From Hominisplanchenecus faecis (GTDB taxonomy: Bacteria > Bacillota > Clostridia > Lachnospirales > Lachnospiraceae): DNA of 61,608 nucleotides. Each line of letters opens with the position of its first letter. Position 1 is the first letter of the stretch. The notes under the pieces are model-generated. The model had not been told where the DNA came from and did no database searches. It was given only the letters and a program-made list of their open reading frames with translations. The stretch lies in NCBI RefSeq assembly GCF_020687205.1, contig NZ_JAJEQE010000014.1, positions 1-61,608 of the forward strand, in the 5' to 3' direction. The position numbers and the translations under genes are program-made. Below, in pieces: positions 45,905 to 54,936 of this stretch.

Positions 45905-47566
45905 ATGATTACGTTACAGGGAAAAGGTGTTTTTGGTGGAATCGCAATTGGAGAGATCGCTTTCTTTAAGAGAGATTCCGGTGTAGTACAGCGAAAAAAA
46001 GTAGAAGATCCGCAGGCTGAGATCCAGCGTTTCGAAAATGCAAAAGCAAAAGCCATTGAAGAACTCGGTGAACTGTATGACAAAGCCGTTTCTGAAGTTG
46101 GCGAGAGCAATGCCATGCTTTTCCAGACACATCAGTTCATGCTGGAAGATCTGGACTATGTAGAAGCAATCGAAAACATGATCCAGACACAGTCTGTAAA
46201 TGCAGAATATGCAGTCAGCGTTACCGGAGATAATTTCTCACAGATGTTTGCTTCCATGGATGATGACTATATGCGTGAGCGTGCTGCTGACGTAAAGGAT
46301 ATTTCAGCCCGTGTAGTGAAAATCCTTACCGGAGCAGGTGAGAGCGGACTGGTAACGGACAAGCCGGTCATTCTGGCATCAGACGATCTTGCACCGAGCG
46401 AGACCGTACAGCTCAATAAAGATATGGTATTGTCTTTTGTGACACAGGGCGGTTCTACGAACTCCCATACCGCAATTCTTGCAAAGACGATGAACATCCC
46501 GGCAATCATCGGTATCGGTGATGCACTGGATGAGAAATACGAAGGAAAAGAAGCCATCGTGGATGGAGCAAACGGATGCCTGATCATCGAGCCGGATGAA
46601 GAGACCATGAAAGAATATCAGGCAAAGAAACAGGAGTATCTGGCACAGCAGGAGCTTCTGCAGCAGTTCCGCGGAAAAGAGACCGTATCTTTGGACGGAC
46701 AGAAAGTAAAACTGTATGCCAATATCGGAAATGCATCTGATATCGGAGCTGTGATCAAAAATGATGCAGCAGGCATCGGACTGTTCCGAAGCGAGTTTCT
46801 GTATCTGGAAAATGACAATTTCCCGACCGAAGAAGAACAGTTTAAAGTATATAAATATGTGGCTGAGACGATGGGACAGAAACAGGTCATCATCCGTACA
46901 CTGGATATCGGAGCAGACAAGCAGATTGATTACTTTAACCTGCCTCACGAAGAAAATCCGGCAATGGGTTACCGTGCGATCCGTATCTGCCTGAAACAGC
47001 AGGATATTTTCCGTACACAGCTGCGTGCTCTGCTGCGTGCATCTGCATTTGGAAACATTGCCATCATGTTCCCGATGATCGTGGCACTGGAAGAAGTACT
47101 GCAGATCAAAGAGATCGTAAAGAGTGTTATGGCAGAATTAGATGCAAGTGGCATCCCGTACAACAAAGAGATCCAGCTTGGTATCATGATCGAGACACCG
47201 GCAGCAGCCATGATCAGCGATGACCTGGCAAAAGAAGTCGATTTCTTCAGCGTCGGAACAAACGACCTGACACAGTATACAACCGCTGTAGACAGACAGA
47301 ATGCAAACCTGGAGGGATTCTACTATCCGCATCACAAAGGTCTGCTGCGTCTGATCAAAATGGCAGCAGACAATGCACATAAGAACGGCATCTGGATCGG
47401 TATCTGCGGTGAACTCGGAGCAGATATGGAGATGACAGAAGCATTCCTGGCAATGGGCATCGACGAACTGTCTGTATCACCGGCATGTGTTCTGCCGCTG
47501 CGTAAGAAGATCCGCGAGACTTCAGTCAAAGAAAGACAGGAAGAAATCTTAAAAAATGTGCTCTAA
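45905..47566 (+). CDS. ptsI: PTS enzyme I (phosphoenolpyruvate-protein phosphotransferase)
   Basis: A 553-residue cytosolic enzyme that passes phosphate from PEP to HPr, the first step of sugar uptake by the PTS. The active-site His lies in GGSTNSHTAILAKTMNIPAI. The PEP-binding barrel carries GIGLFRSEFLY, LDIGADKQ, FFSVGTNDLTQYT and GICGELGAD. Ribosome site GAGGAGG. No ptsH lies beside it, unlike the usual ptsHI pair, and the only HPr-like gene in the window lacks the acceptor His. Confidence 0.96.
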   Translation: MITLQGKGVFGGIAIGEIAFFKRDSGVVQRKKVEDPQAEIQRFENAKAKAIEELGELYDKAVSEVGESNAMLFQTHQFMLEDLDYVEAIENMIQTQSVNAEYAVSVTGDNFSQMFASMDDDYMRERAADVKDISARVVKILTGAGESGLVTDKPVILASDDLAPSETVQLNKDMVLSFVTQGGSTNSHTAILAKTMNIPAIIGIGDALDEKYEGKEAIVDGANGCLIIEPDEETMKEYQAKKQEYLAQQELLQQFRGKETVSLDGQKVKLYANIGNASDIGAVIKNDAAGIGLFRSEFLYLENDNFPTEEEQFKVYKYVAETMGQKQVIIRTLDIGADKQIDYFNLPHEENPAMGYRAIRICLKQQDIFRTQLRALLRASAFGNIAIMFPMIVALEEVLQIKEIVKSVMAELDASGIPYNKEIQLGIMIETPAAAMISDDLAKEVDFFSVGTNDLTQYTTAVDRQNANLEGFYYPHHKGLLRLIKMAADNAHKNGIWIGICGELGADMEMTEAFLAMGIDELSVSPACVLPLRKKIRETSVKERQEEILKNVL

Positions 47567-48353
47567 AATATTTTGTTTTGATTTAGATATGACACTTCTG
47601 GATCACAAGACTTTTCACATTTCCGAAAAAGTGCTTAAGGATCTGGAAACACTGAAAAAAGAAGGTCATGTGGTAGCTGTCGCAACCGGTCGCGATATGG
47701 ACAGTGAATTCAGCAAAGCTTATAAAAAGCAGCTGAATCCGGATGCGATCGTCCACAGCAACGGACAGAAAGTAACCGTAGGCGAGAAGAAGATCCGGGA
47801 AGTCTTCATGGATCCGAAGCTGATTGCACGTATGATGGAGTTCTGCCGTGAGCATCATCTTTGCATCGGCATGAACATCGGCAAATACGGCTGCTATGTC
47901 AACAAAGAAGTGCTGATCGAGCATGAAAAGCGGATTTTCGGAGACGGAGACCGCGAGTACATAGACGAGTCCAACCTTCTGACACACCCGTTTTACGGAC
48001 TGGCATACTTTGGCGATCCAAAAGGTACCGATCTGCTCCGGGAAGCATTTCCGGAAATCAAGACGCCGCTTTTTGCCGACCGCAGAGGGGCAGATGTCAT
48101 CACAAAAGAAGTTTCCAAGGCAAACGGCATCCAGGCACTTCTGGACTATTACCAGAAAGACTGGTCTGACATCGTGGCATTTGGAGACAGCATGAACGAT
48201 TACGAAATGATAGAGAAGGCAGGAAACGGCATCGCCATGGGAAATGCTGTGGATAAGCTCAAAGAAGTGGCAGATTACGTGACCAGGCCGATCGAAGAAG
48301 AAGGCGTGAGCTTTGCACTTCGCCATTTCGGTTATCTTTCGGCGGATCAGTAG
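47556..48353 (+). CDS. Cof-type HAD hydrolase
   Basis: A 265-residue cytosolic phosphatase of the HAD superfamily, overlapping the end of ptsI by eleven bases. Motif I is FCFDLDMTLLD with the nucleophilic Asp, and the last motif is GDSMNDYEMIEKAGNGIAMGNA, with a C2-type cap between. The group dephosphorylates sugar phosphates and related metabolites; the exact substrate is unknown. Overlap with ptsI suggests joint expression, perhaps to relieve sugar-phosphate stress. Confidence 0.9.
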   Translation: MCSKIFCFDLDMTLLDHKTFHISEKVLKDLETLKKEGHVVAVATGRDMDSEFSKAYKKQLNPDAIVHSNGQKVTVGEKKIREVFMDPKLIARMMEFCREHHLCIGMNIGKYGCYVNKEVLIEHEKRIFGDGDREYIDESNLLTHPFYGLAYFGDPKGTDLLREAFPEIKTPLFADRRGADVITKEVSKANGIQALLDYYQKDWSDIVAFGDSMNDYEMIEKAGNGIAMGNAVDKLKEVADYVTRPIEEEGVSFALRHFGYLSADQ

Positions 48354-48361
48354 ATTATAAA

Positions 48362-48418
48362 GCAAGGTCAGATGTGCACTCATCAGGATGAGAATGCACA
48401 GTCTGACCTGCTTTTTTA
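48362..48418 (+). terminator. Intrinsic terminator after ptsI-HAD
   Basis: GCAAGGTCAGA (from 48362) pairs with TCTGACCTGC (48402-48411), with inner TGTGCA/TGCACA and CTCAT/ATGAG pairs, followed by TTTTTTATT. Confidence 0.88.
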
Positions 48419-48463
48419 TTGTTCTGCGTTCATTTCGGATATAGTAAAGACAGAAAAAGATAT

Positions 48464-49690
48464 TTAACGAAGCTCTGCGATGCGGGTCACGCCGACATAG
48501 ATCTCCTGGATTTTATACCAGGTGCGATAGTCCACAATACCGGTCACCGGAAGATTGAAAATATCCTGAAAAACTTCCACCGCCTTCTGTGTCTCTTCTC
48601 CGTAAATACCATCTACGGCGATCCGCGGGATCAGAGGATAATTATTTGAAATCGCATTTAACTGTTCCTGCATCTGCTCCACTTTCGGCCCGGTTGCCCC
48701 GATGTCGAGATCGTATCCAGGCCAGGAAGAAGGAATCCCGGAAATCTCCTCCGCTGAATTGATATAGATGTTGTCGCCATAGTAGTAGCGGAGGATTTCT
48801 GTGGCTGTGTATCCCTGATCTGCCAGAGACTTTGAACCCCACTGTGACAACCAGTTCGGACAGCTGACCCGTTTGCCGTCGCAGTACTGCGTCAGGATTG
48901 GCTGTTTGACGTTCGGGCGGGATAAATAATCGGCAAAAAGCTCATCCACAACCTCCGAGATACTCTCAAAAATATTTCGGCTGTAGATCCATTTGTGGTC
49001 AAATGCAGTCGAGGACGTGATCGTAAAATCAAATCCTTTATTGCGGTACCATTCCGTGTATACACGGTTTAAGGTAAACGACATGATCGCCAGCACATTG
49101 GCACGGATGGCGGCCTTCGGCCAGGTGGCATAGATTTCGCTGGAAGCCACATTTTTGATATAATCGCGGTAACGCACATAATAATCGCCCGCAGTGCTGT
49201 CCGTCGGGGCACCGTCGTGCACCACGATAAATTCCGGGATCACTACGCGGCTTAGGACGATCTCGCCGCTCTGCGAGAGAGGTTTGATCTCCGCCTCTGC
49301 GATTTTTGGCGGATAATCGCCATAGAGCGTGTGAGCCGGGATCACGACATTGTCATATGCTTCCGGGCCGGCGAGCGGTTTCAGCCGGATATCCTGCAAA
49401 GCCAGCTGATTTGCGAGGATTTCCGCACCGGAGATCGTAAGCGGCTCATAGCCCGGAGCCGTAATGCGGAAATTGTACTCCGAGTAAGGCTGCATTTCGC
49501 CGGGACTTAAACTGTATTCCTCCGGCGGAGCCTCCAGCTCCAACGTATCCGTCTGTCCGACACTGTCCGTTCTGACTTCTTCCAGGATCTGATCCGGTTC
49601 CCCGGTGCTTGAAATATCGATCACGGCATCCTCCACGGGAGCAGCACGCAGCTGGGAAGTAACCTGTATCTGTAATTTTCCGGTAGCCAT
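48464..49690 (-). CDS. SpoIID-like protein with peptidoglycan-binding domain
   Basis: A 408-residue protein from the ATG at 49690, which follows GAGGTG; longer upstream sequence overlaps a repeat. Residues 1-110 look like carboxypeptidase-regulatory beta-sandwich repeats. The middle (about 160-330) resembles the SpoIID/LytB fold: RANVLAIMSFTLNRVY parallels the family's AQAVAARTYAL block, and CPNWLSQWGSKSLADQGYT with EILRYYYG parallels its terminal block. A C-terminal PG_binding_1 domain has GPKVEQMQEQLN and VDGIYGEETQKAVEVFQ. No signal peptide is seen. A role in cell-wall or spore-wall remodelling is likely. Confidence 0.8.
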   Translation of the reverse strand: MATGKLQIQVTSQLRAAPVEDAVIDISSTGEPDQILEEVRTDSVGQTDTLELEAPPEEYSLSPGEMQPYSEYNFRITAPGYEPLTISGAEILANQLALQDIRLKPLAGPEAYDNVVIPAHTLYGDYPPKIAEAEIKPLSQSGEIVLSRVVIPEFIVVHDGAPTDSTAGDYYVRYRDYIKNVASSEIYATWPKAAIRANVLAIMSFTLNRVYTEWYRNKGFDFTITSSTAFDHKWIYSRNIFESISEVVDELFADYLSRPNVKQPILTQYCDGKRVSCPNWLSQWGSKSLADQGYTATEILRYYYGDNIYINSAEEISGIPSSWPGYDLDIGATGPKVEQMQEQLNAISNNYPLIPRIAVDGIYGEETQKAVEVFQDIFNLPVTGIVDYRTWYKIQEIYVGVTRIAELR

Positions 49691-49756
49691 AGAACACCTC
49701 AAAAATTCCCTTGAAAAAGTATATGCAGAAGAACGGAAAAGATGCCAGAAAACAAT

Positions 49757-49803
49757 TCCTGTGCCGGCACATCGTGCTTTCAGGCTTTTGAACCTGACAT
49801 TAT
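49757..49803 (-). repeat. Dispersed intergenic repeat, copy 5 (tail only)
   Basis: GTGCCGGCACATCGTG, then CTTTCAGGCTTTTGAACCTGACAT, matches the tail of the copy at 39733-39906 (GCACATCGTGGTTTCAGG, then TTTTGACCCTGGCAT). Confidence 0.7.
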
Positions 49804-49849
49804 TTGTATAACTAATCATAAAAATGCATAAAAATTCGCAAACAAGTAC

Positions 49850-49878
49850 TTGCAATCTTGATTATCTTGTGGTAGAAT
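49850..49878 (+). promoter_or_regulatory. Promoter of carAB
   Basis: TTGCAA (49850-49855), 17-base spacer, TAGAAT (49873-49878). The leader to carA is about 130 bases. Confidence 0.7.
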
Positions 49879-49914
49879 CTTAACAATTTGAGCATTTATG
49901 TATCCAGGGCTGAG

Positions 49915-49953
49915 GGGGGCGTAGTAGGGACTTACTATTACGTACCCTTTTTT
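49915..49953 (+). terminator. carAB leader attenuator
   Basis: GGG-CGTA-GTA (about 49917-49926) pairs with TAC and TACGTACCC (49933-49947), followed by six T. It lies between promoter and carA, where Firmicutes pyr genes carry PyrR-controlled attenuators. An upstream TCCAGGGCTGAGG loosely resembles a PyrR-binding loop but has extra bases, so the regulator is uncertain. Confidence 0.55.
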
Positions 49954-50015
49954 AGAGTCCGGGGTACAGACAAAGATACAATAACCATTGGATTAAACGC
50001 GAAAGGGGAAGACGA

Positions 50016-51089
50016 ATGAAAGCATATTTGATTCTGGAGGACGGTACTGTTTTCACTGGAAAAAGTATCGGATCGACAAAAGAAATCATCAGCGAGATCG
50101 TATTTAACACATCCATGACCGGATATCTGGAGGTGCTGACTGATCCATCTTATGCAGGACAGGCCGTTGTGATGACCTATCCGCTGATTGGAAACTATGG
50201 CATCTGCTACGAAGATATGGAATCCGCAAAGCCATGGCCGGACGGATACATTGTTCGTGAACTTTCCAGAATGCCGAGCAATTTCCGCTGTGAAGGAACG
50301 ATTCAGGAATTTCTGGAAAAACACGACATTCCTGGTATTGCCGGGATCGATACAAGAGCACTGACCAAGATCCTGAGAGAAAAGGGAACCATGAATGGCA
50401 TGATCACCACCTGCGAATATGAAGATTTAAGTGAGGTTCTTCCGAAGATCGCAGCATATAATACAGGCAAAGTGGTAGAAAAAGTGACCTGCACAGAGAA
50501 ATACGTCCTGGAAGGAAACGGACCGAAAGTAGCACTTCTTGACCTCGGTGCAAAGAGAAACATCGCCCGCAATCTGAACAGACGCGGCTGCGAAGTGACC
50601 GTATATCCGGCACTGACCACAGCAGAAGAGATCATAGCATCCAATCCGGACGGCATCATGCTTTCCAACGGACCTGGAGATCCGAAAGAATGTACTTCCA
50701 TTATTGAAGAGATCCGCAAACTGTACAATACCGATATCCCGATCTTTGCAATCTGCCTCGGACATCAGCTGATGGCACTGGCAACCGGTGCGGATACGCA
50801 CAAAATGAAATACGGACACCGCGGCGGCAACCACCCGGTCAAAGATCTGCAGACCGGCCGTGTATACATTTCCTCCCAGAACCATGGCTATGTGGTAGAT
50901 ACCGATAAACTGGATCCGTCCGTAGCAGTACCGGCATTTGTCAATGTAAACGACGGTACAAACGAAGGACTGTCCTACACCGGGAAAAATATTTTTACGG
51001 TACAGTTCCACCCGGAAGCATGCCCGGGACCATTAGATTCCGGTTACCTGTTTGACCGCTTTATGAAAATGATGGAGGTGTCAGAATAA
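50016..51089 (+). CDS. carA: Carbamoyl-phosphate synthase small subunit
   Basis: A 357-residue glutaminase subunit that feeds ammonia to CarB for pyrimidine and arginine synthesis. The N-terminal CPSase_sm_chain domain (LEDGTVFTGKSIG) is followed by a class I glutamine amidotransferase domain with the nucleophilic Cys in FAICLGHQLMALA and the His/Glu pair in QFHPEA. Length is normal. Its stop overlaps the carB start by one base. Confidence 0.97.
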   Translation: MKAYLILEDGTVFTGKSIGSTKEIISEIVFNTSMTGYLEVLTDPSYAGQAVVMTYPLIGNYGICYEDMESAKPWPDGYIVRELSRMPSNFRCEGTIQEFLEKHDIPGIAGIDTRALTKILREKGTMNGMITTCEYEDLSEVLPKIAAYNTGKVVEKVTCTEKYVLEGNGPKVALLDLGAKRNIARNLNRRGCEVTVYPALTTAEEIIASNPDGIMLSNGPGDPKECTSIIEEIRKLYNTDIPIFAICLGHQLMALATGADTHKMKYGHRGGNHPVKDLQTGRVYISSQNHGYVVDTDKLDPSVAVPAFVNVNDGTNEGLSYTGKNIFTVQFHPEACPGPLDSGYLFDRFMKMMEVSE

Positions 51090-54000
51090 TGCCAAAGAAT
51101 CCAGAGATTAAAAAAGTACTTGTGATCGGCTCCGGTCCTATTGTCATCGGACAGGCAGCAGAATTTGACTATGCAGGAACACAGGCGTGCCGTTCCCTGA
51201 AAGAAGAAGGCATCGAAGTCGTACTTCTGAACTCAAACCCGGCAACGATCATGACCGACAAAGATATCGCAGACCGTGTATACATCGAGCCTCTGACCGT
51301 AGAAGTCGTAGAGCAGCTGATCCTGAAAGAAAAGCCGGACAGCGTACTGCCGACCCTTGGCGGACAGGCAGGACTGAACCTTGCCATGGAGCTCGAAGAA
51401 GCCGGATTCTTACGTGAGAATAACGTACGTCTGATCGGAACCACTTCCCAGACCATCAAAAAAGCAGAAGACCGCCTGGAATTCAAACAGACCATGGAAA
51501 AGATCGGTGAGCCGATCGCAGCATCCCGTGTCGTAGAAAACGTAGAAGACGGTATAGAATTTACCAAGATCATCGGATACCCAGTAGTACTGCGTCCGGC
51601 ATACACCCTCGGCGGAAGCGGCGGCGGAATCGCCCACAACTATGAAGAACTCGTAGAAATCCTCGAAAACGGTCTGCGTCTGTCACGAGTAGGACAGGTT
51701 CTGGTAGAACGCTGCATCGCCGGATGGAAAGAGATTGAGTACGAAGTCATGCGAGATAGTGCCGGCAACTGCATCACCGTCTGCAACATGGAAAACATCG
51801 ACCCGGTCGGCGTGCACACCGGAGACAGTATCGTCGTAGCACCTTCCCAGACCCTTGGCGATAAAGAATATCAGATGCTGCGTACCTCCGCCCTGAACAT
51901 CATCAGCGAGCTTGGCATCACCGGCGGATGCAACGTACAGTACGCCCTGAATCCGGAAAGCTTCGAATACTGTGTAATCGAAGTAAACCCACGAGTATCC
52001 CGTTCCTCCGCACTGGCATCCAAAGCAACCGGCTACCCGATTGCAAAAGTTGCCGCAAAGATCGCACTGGGCTACACACTGGATGAGATCAAAAATGCCA
52101 TCACAGGCAAAACGTATGCAAGTTTCGAGCCGATGCTGGACTACTGCGTTGTCAAGATCCCGCGTCTGCCGTTCGATAAATTCATCAGTGCCAAGAGAAC
52201 ACTGACCACGCAGATGAAAGCAACCGGCGAAGTCATGAGCATCTGCGACAACTTCGAAGGAGCCCTGATGAAAGCCATCCGCTCCCTGGAGCAGCACGTA
52301 GACTGTCTGATGTCCTACGATTTCACACACCTGGATGATGAGGAACTGACCGGACAGCTTGCTGTAGTCGATGACCGCCGTATCTGGGTGATCGCAGAAG
52401 CACTCAGAAGAGGCTTTTCCTATGATAAGATCCATGAGATCACCAGGATCGACAAATGGTTCATCGACAAACTGTGCATCTTAACAGAAATGGAAATGGC
52501 CCTGAAGACACAGCCACTGACGGCAGAATTATTAAAAGAAGCAAAACGCATCGAATTCCCGGACAACGTGATCGCACGCCTGACCGGAAAGACCGAAGAA
52601 GAGATCAAAGACATGCGTTATGCAAACGGCATCACAGCAGCCTACAAAATGGTAGATACCTGTGCCGCAGAATTTGCCGCAGAGACACCGTACTACTATT
52701 CTGTATTCGGCAGCGAAAACGAAGCCATCGAGACAAACGACCGCAAAAAAGTCCTCGTCCTTGGTTCCGGTCCGATCCGTATCGGTCAGGGTATCGAGTT
52801 TGACTTCTGCTCCGTACACTGTACCTGGGCATTTGCAAAAGAAGGATACGAGACCATCATCATCAACAACAACCCGGAAACCGTAAGTACCGACTTCGAC
52901 ATCGCAGACAAACTGTATTTCGAGCCACTGACACCGGAAGACGTAGAGAGCATCGTAAACCTCGAAAAACCGGACGGAGCCGTAGTGCAGTTCGGCGGAC
53001 AGACAGCGATCAAGCTGACAGAAGCCCTGATGAAGATGGGCGTGCCGATCCTCGGAACATCCGCAGAGAACGTCGATGCAGCCGAAGACCGTGAGCTGTT
53101 CGATGAGATCCTGGAGAAATGCGGCATCCCAAGACCGTCAGGCCACACCGTATTTACCGCAGAAGAAGCCAAAAAAGCAGCAAACGAACTCGGCTACCCG
53201 GTACTTGTCCGCCCGTCCTATGTACTTGGCGGACAGGGTATGCAGATTGCGATCAATGACGAAGATGTGGATGAATTTATCGGCATCATCAACCGGATCG
53301 CACAGGAACACCCGATCCTCGTAGATAAATATCTGGTCGGAAAAGAGATCGAAGTCGATGCCGTATGCGACGGCGAAGATATCCTGATCCCTGGTATCAT
53401 GGAGCATATCGAACGTGCCGGAATCCATTCCGGAGACAGTATTTCCGTGTACCCGGCACAGAGCCTTGATGACCACGTAAAAGCAACGATCGTAGACTAC
53501 ACCAGAAAACTGGCACAGTCCCTGCATGTCATCGGACTGATCAACATCCAGTTCATCGTCTGCGGCGAAGACGTATATGTCATCGAAGTAAACCCACGTT
53601 CCAGCCGTACCGTACCGTACATCAGCAAAGTGACCGGAATCCCGATCGTACCGCTGGCAACCAGAGTGATCCTCGGCAAAAAATTAAAAGAACTCGGCTA
53701 TCCGACCGGACTTGCACCGGAAGCAGACTATATCGCGATCAAAATGCCGGTATTCTCCTTCGAGAAGATCCGCGGTGCTGACATCAGCCTCGGCCCGGAA
53801 ATGAAGTCCACCGGAGAATGTCTCGGTATCGCAAAGACCTTCAACGAAGCACTCTACAAAGCATTTATCGGTGCCGGCATCAAACTGCCGAAGCATAAAA
53901 ATATGATCATGACACTGAAAGATGCCGACAAAGAAGAAGGAATCGAGATCGCCAGAAGATTCGAGAAGATCGGATACCGCATCTACGCAACACGCGGCAC

Positions 54001-54295
54001 CGCAAAAGTCCTGCAGGAAGCAGGCGTAAATGCGATCCGCACCAACAAGATCGAGCAGGAGTCACCGAACCTCCTCGACCTGATCCTCGGCCACAAGATC
54101 GACCTTGTCATCGATACCCCGTCCCAGGGCGTAGAGCACTCCAGAGACGGATTCCTCATCCGCAGGACAGCCATCGAGACAGGCGTTAACGTCCTGACCG
54201 CTATGGATACCGCCAGGGCACTCGTGACCAGCCTGGAGAACACCGATATCAAGAAGCTGACCCTGATCGATATCGCAACCGTGAAAAATATCTAA
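51089..54295 (+). CDS. carB: Carbamoyl-phosphate synthase large subunit
   Basis: A 1068-residue enzyme that makes carbamoyl phosphate from bicarbonate, ATP and ammonia. Both ATP-grasp halves are present: each starts with a GSGPI block (VLVIGSGPIVIGQAAEFDYA and VLVLGSGPIRIGQGIEFD) and has a VRPSYVLGG-like motif (VLRPAYTLGGSGGG; VRPSYVLGGQGM). The oligomerisation domain lies between, and the allosteric MGS-like domain forms the C-terminus (about 930-1068). Complete. Translationally coupled to carA and closed by a terminator at 54358-54447. Confidence 0.98.
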   Translation: MPKNPEIKKVLVIGSGPIVIGQAAEFDYAGTQACRSLKEEGIEVVLLNSNPATIMTDKDIADRVYIEPLTVEVVEQLILKEKPDSVLPTLGGQAGLNLAMELEEAGFLRENNVRLIGTTSQTIKKAEDRLEFKQTMEKIGEPIAASRVVENVEDGIEFTKIIGYPVVLRPAYTLGGSGGGIAHNYEELVEILENGLRLSRVGQVLVERCIAGWKEIEYEVMRDSAGNCITVCNMENIDPVGVHTGDSIVVAPSQTLGDKEYQMLRTSALNIISELGITGGCNVQYALNPESFEYCVIEVNPRVSRSSALASKATGYPIAKVAAKIALGYTLDEIKNAITGKTYASFEPMLDYCVVKIPRLPFDKFISAKRTLTTQMKATGEVMSICDNFEGALMKAIRSLEQHVDCLMSYDFTHLDDEELTGQLAVVDDRRIWVIAEALRRGFSYDKIHEITRIDKWFIDKLCILTEMEMALKTQPLTAELLKEAKRIEFPDNVIARLTGKTEEEIKDMRYANGITAAYKMVDTCAAEFAAETPYYYSVFGSENEAIETNDRKKVLVLGSGPIRIGQGIEFDFCSVHCTWAFAKEGYETIIINNNPETVSTDFDIADKLYFEPLTPEDVESIVNLEKPDGAVVQFGGQTAIKLTEALMKMGVPILGTSAENVDAAEDRELFDEILEKCGIPRPSGHTVFTAEEAKKAANELGYPVLVRPSYVLGGQGMQIAINDEDVDEFIGIINRIAQEHPILVDKYLVGKEIEVDAVCDGEDILIPGIMEHIERAGIHSGDSISVYPAQSLDDHVKATIVDYTRKLAQSLHVIGLINIQFIVCGEDVYVIEVNPRSSRTVPYISKVTGIPIVPLATRVILGKKLKELGYPTGLAPEADYIAIKMPVFSFEKIRGADISLGPEMKSTGECLGIAKTFNEALYKAFIGAGIKLPKHKNMIMTLKDADKEEGIEIARRFEKIGYRIYATRGTAKVLQEAGVNAIRTNKIEQESPNLLDLILGHKIDLVIDTPSQGVEHSRDGFLIRRTAIETGVNVLTAMDTARALVTSLENTDIKKLTLIDIATVKNI

Positions 54296-54357
54296 ACAAA
54301 AAGATGATTACAGGGAGCATTTTATACTCTGTACAGAAATAATTCCCTGAGCATTGC

Positions 54358-54447
54358 AAAATGCCGGATACAAAAGTCCAAGAACAGATGAAATGCATGA
54401 TGAAGCATAAAATCGTTATGGAGACTTTGCGTATCCGGCATTTTTTT
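54358..54447 (+). terminator. Intrinsic terminator after carB
   Basis: AAAATGCCGGATAC (54358-54371) pairs with GTATCCGGCATTTTTTT (from 54431), enclosing about 60 bases that hold a smaller ATGC-type hairpin. A T-run follows. Confidence 0.8.
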
Positions 54448-54466
54448 CTTTTTTTTAAAATGATGT

Positions 54467-54658
54467 GGGTGTCAAAAGTCCCCAACTATGATGCCTACGG
54501 ATTGTTCCGTGCGTTGCACTCCCACAATCCGCCCCAATATTCGCATATCGTGGGATTATCATCCCACTTTTATGCTCATATCGGGGCGGGTCCCAAGGTC
54601 TTTCATCCACCTATGAGCAAGCTCATGTGGATTTAGACCTTTTGACCCTGGCATCTTA
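54467..54658 (-). repeat. Dispersed intergenic repeat, copy 6 (longest composite)
   Basis: Read on the minus strand it carries, in order, a GATGCCAGGGTCAAAAGG head, a TCCACATGAGC/GCTCATAGGTGG hairpin, module B (GTGGGATGATAATCCCAC), module A (arms 54499-54505 and 54524-54530) and the GACTTTTGACACCCACATC tail. It matches the window-start copy nearly base for base over modules B, A and tail, and matches 39733-39906 over the other end. Confidence 0.88.
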
Positions 54659-54679
54659 AAATAAGTAGAAACAAAAAGA

Positions 54680-54708
54680 TTGACAGATATCACATAAACG
54701 ATTATAAT
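54680..54708 (+). promoter_or_regulatory. Consensus promoter of the type III antitoxin RNA
   Basis: TTGACA (54680-54685), 17-base spacer, TATAAT (54703-54708), both hexamers perfect. The downstream sequence AAACACAAA also follows the second consensus promoter at 55800, so the two promoters share origin. Confidence 0.85.
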
Positions 54709-54782
54709 AAACACAAAAACATAGAAAAAGTAAACATAAGACTTGACTTTTAACTATGGAACTGATATTATGAAGACATAAA

Positions 54783-54880
54783 GAAAGTTTACCACTGACC
54801 GATATGTGGTATATAAATGGTCGGGTTGAAAGTTTACCACTGACCGATATGTGGTATATAAATGGTCGGGTTGAAAGTTG
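54783..54880 (+). ncRNA. Type III antitoxin RNA repeats (CptI/ToxI-like)
   Basis: Two identical 45-base tandem repeats start GAAAGTTTACCACTG at 54783 and 54828, with a partial third at 54873. Each can fold as an H-type pseudoknot. In the first unit ACCAC (54791-54795) pairs with GTGGT (54806-54810), and TGACC (54796-54800), inside that loop, pairs with GGTCG (54819-54823). The array lies between a consensus promoter and a terminator just before a ToxN/CptN-like toxin gene. In type III systems such RNA is cut by the toxin into single repeats that bind and block it. Confidence 0.9.
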
Positions 54881-54911
54881 AGTCCTTTACCAGATGGTAG
54901 AGGACTTTTTA
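54881..54911 (+). terminator. Terminator between antitoxin RNA and toxin gene
   Basis: AGTCCTTTACC (54881-54891) and GGTAGAGGACT (54896-54906), an eleven-pair stem with one T-G wobble and an AGAT loop, followed by TTTTATT. In type III systems this leaky terminator keeps antitoxin RNA in excess over toxin mRNA. Confidence 0.88.
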
Positions 54912-54936
54912 TTATGCTGGTGAGGAAAATACAATA

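Noticed and set aside
49895-49970. Firm call of a PyrR-binding site in the carAB leader
   Set aside because: The match to the PyrR loop has extra bases; only a general attenuator is supported.
50427-53527. Long antisense reading frames across carA and carB
   Set aside because: They are shadows of strongly conserved coding sequence and lack starts and known families.
54783-54880. Tandem repeats considered as a CRISPR array
   Set aside because: The units are adjacent without unique spacers and no cas genes are present; promoter, pseudoknot, terminator and toxin fit a type III antitoxin.
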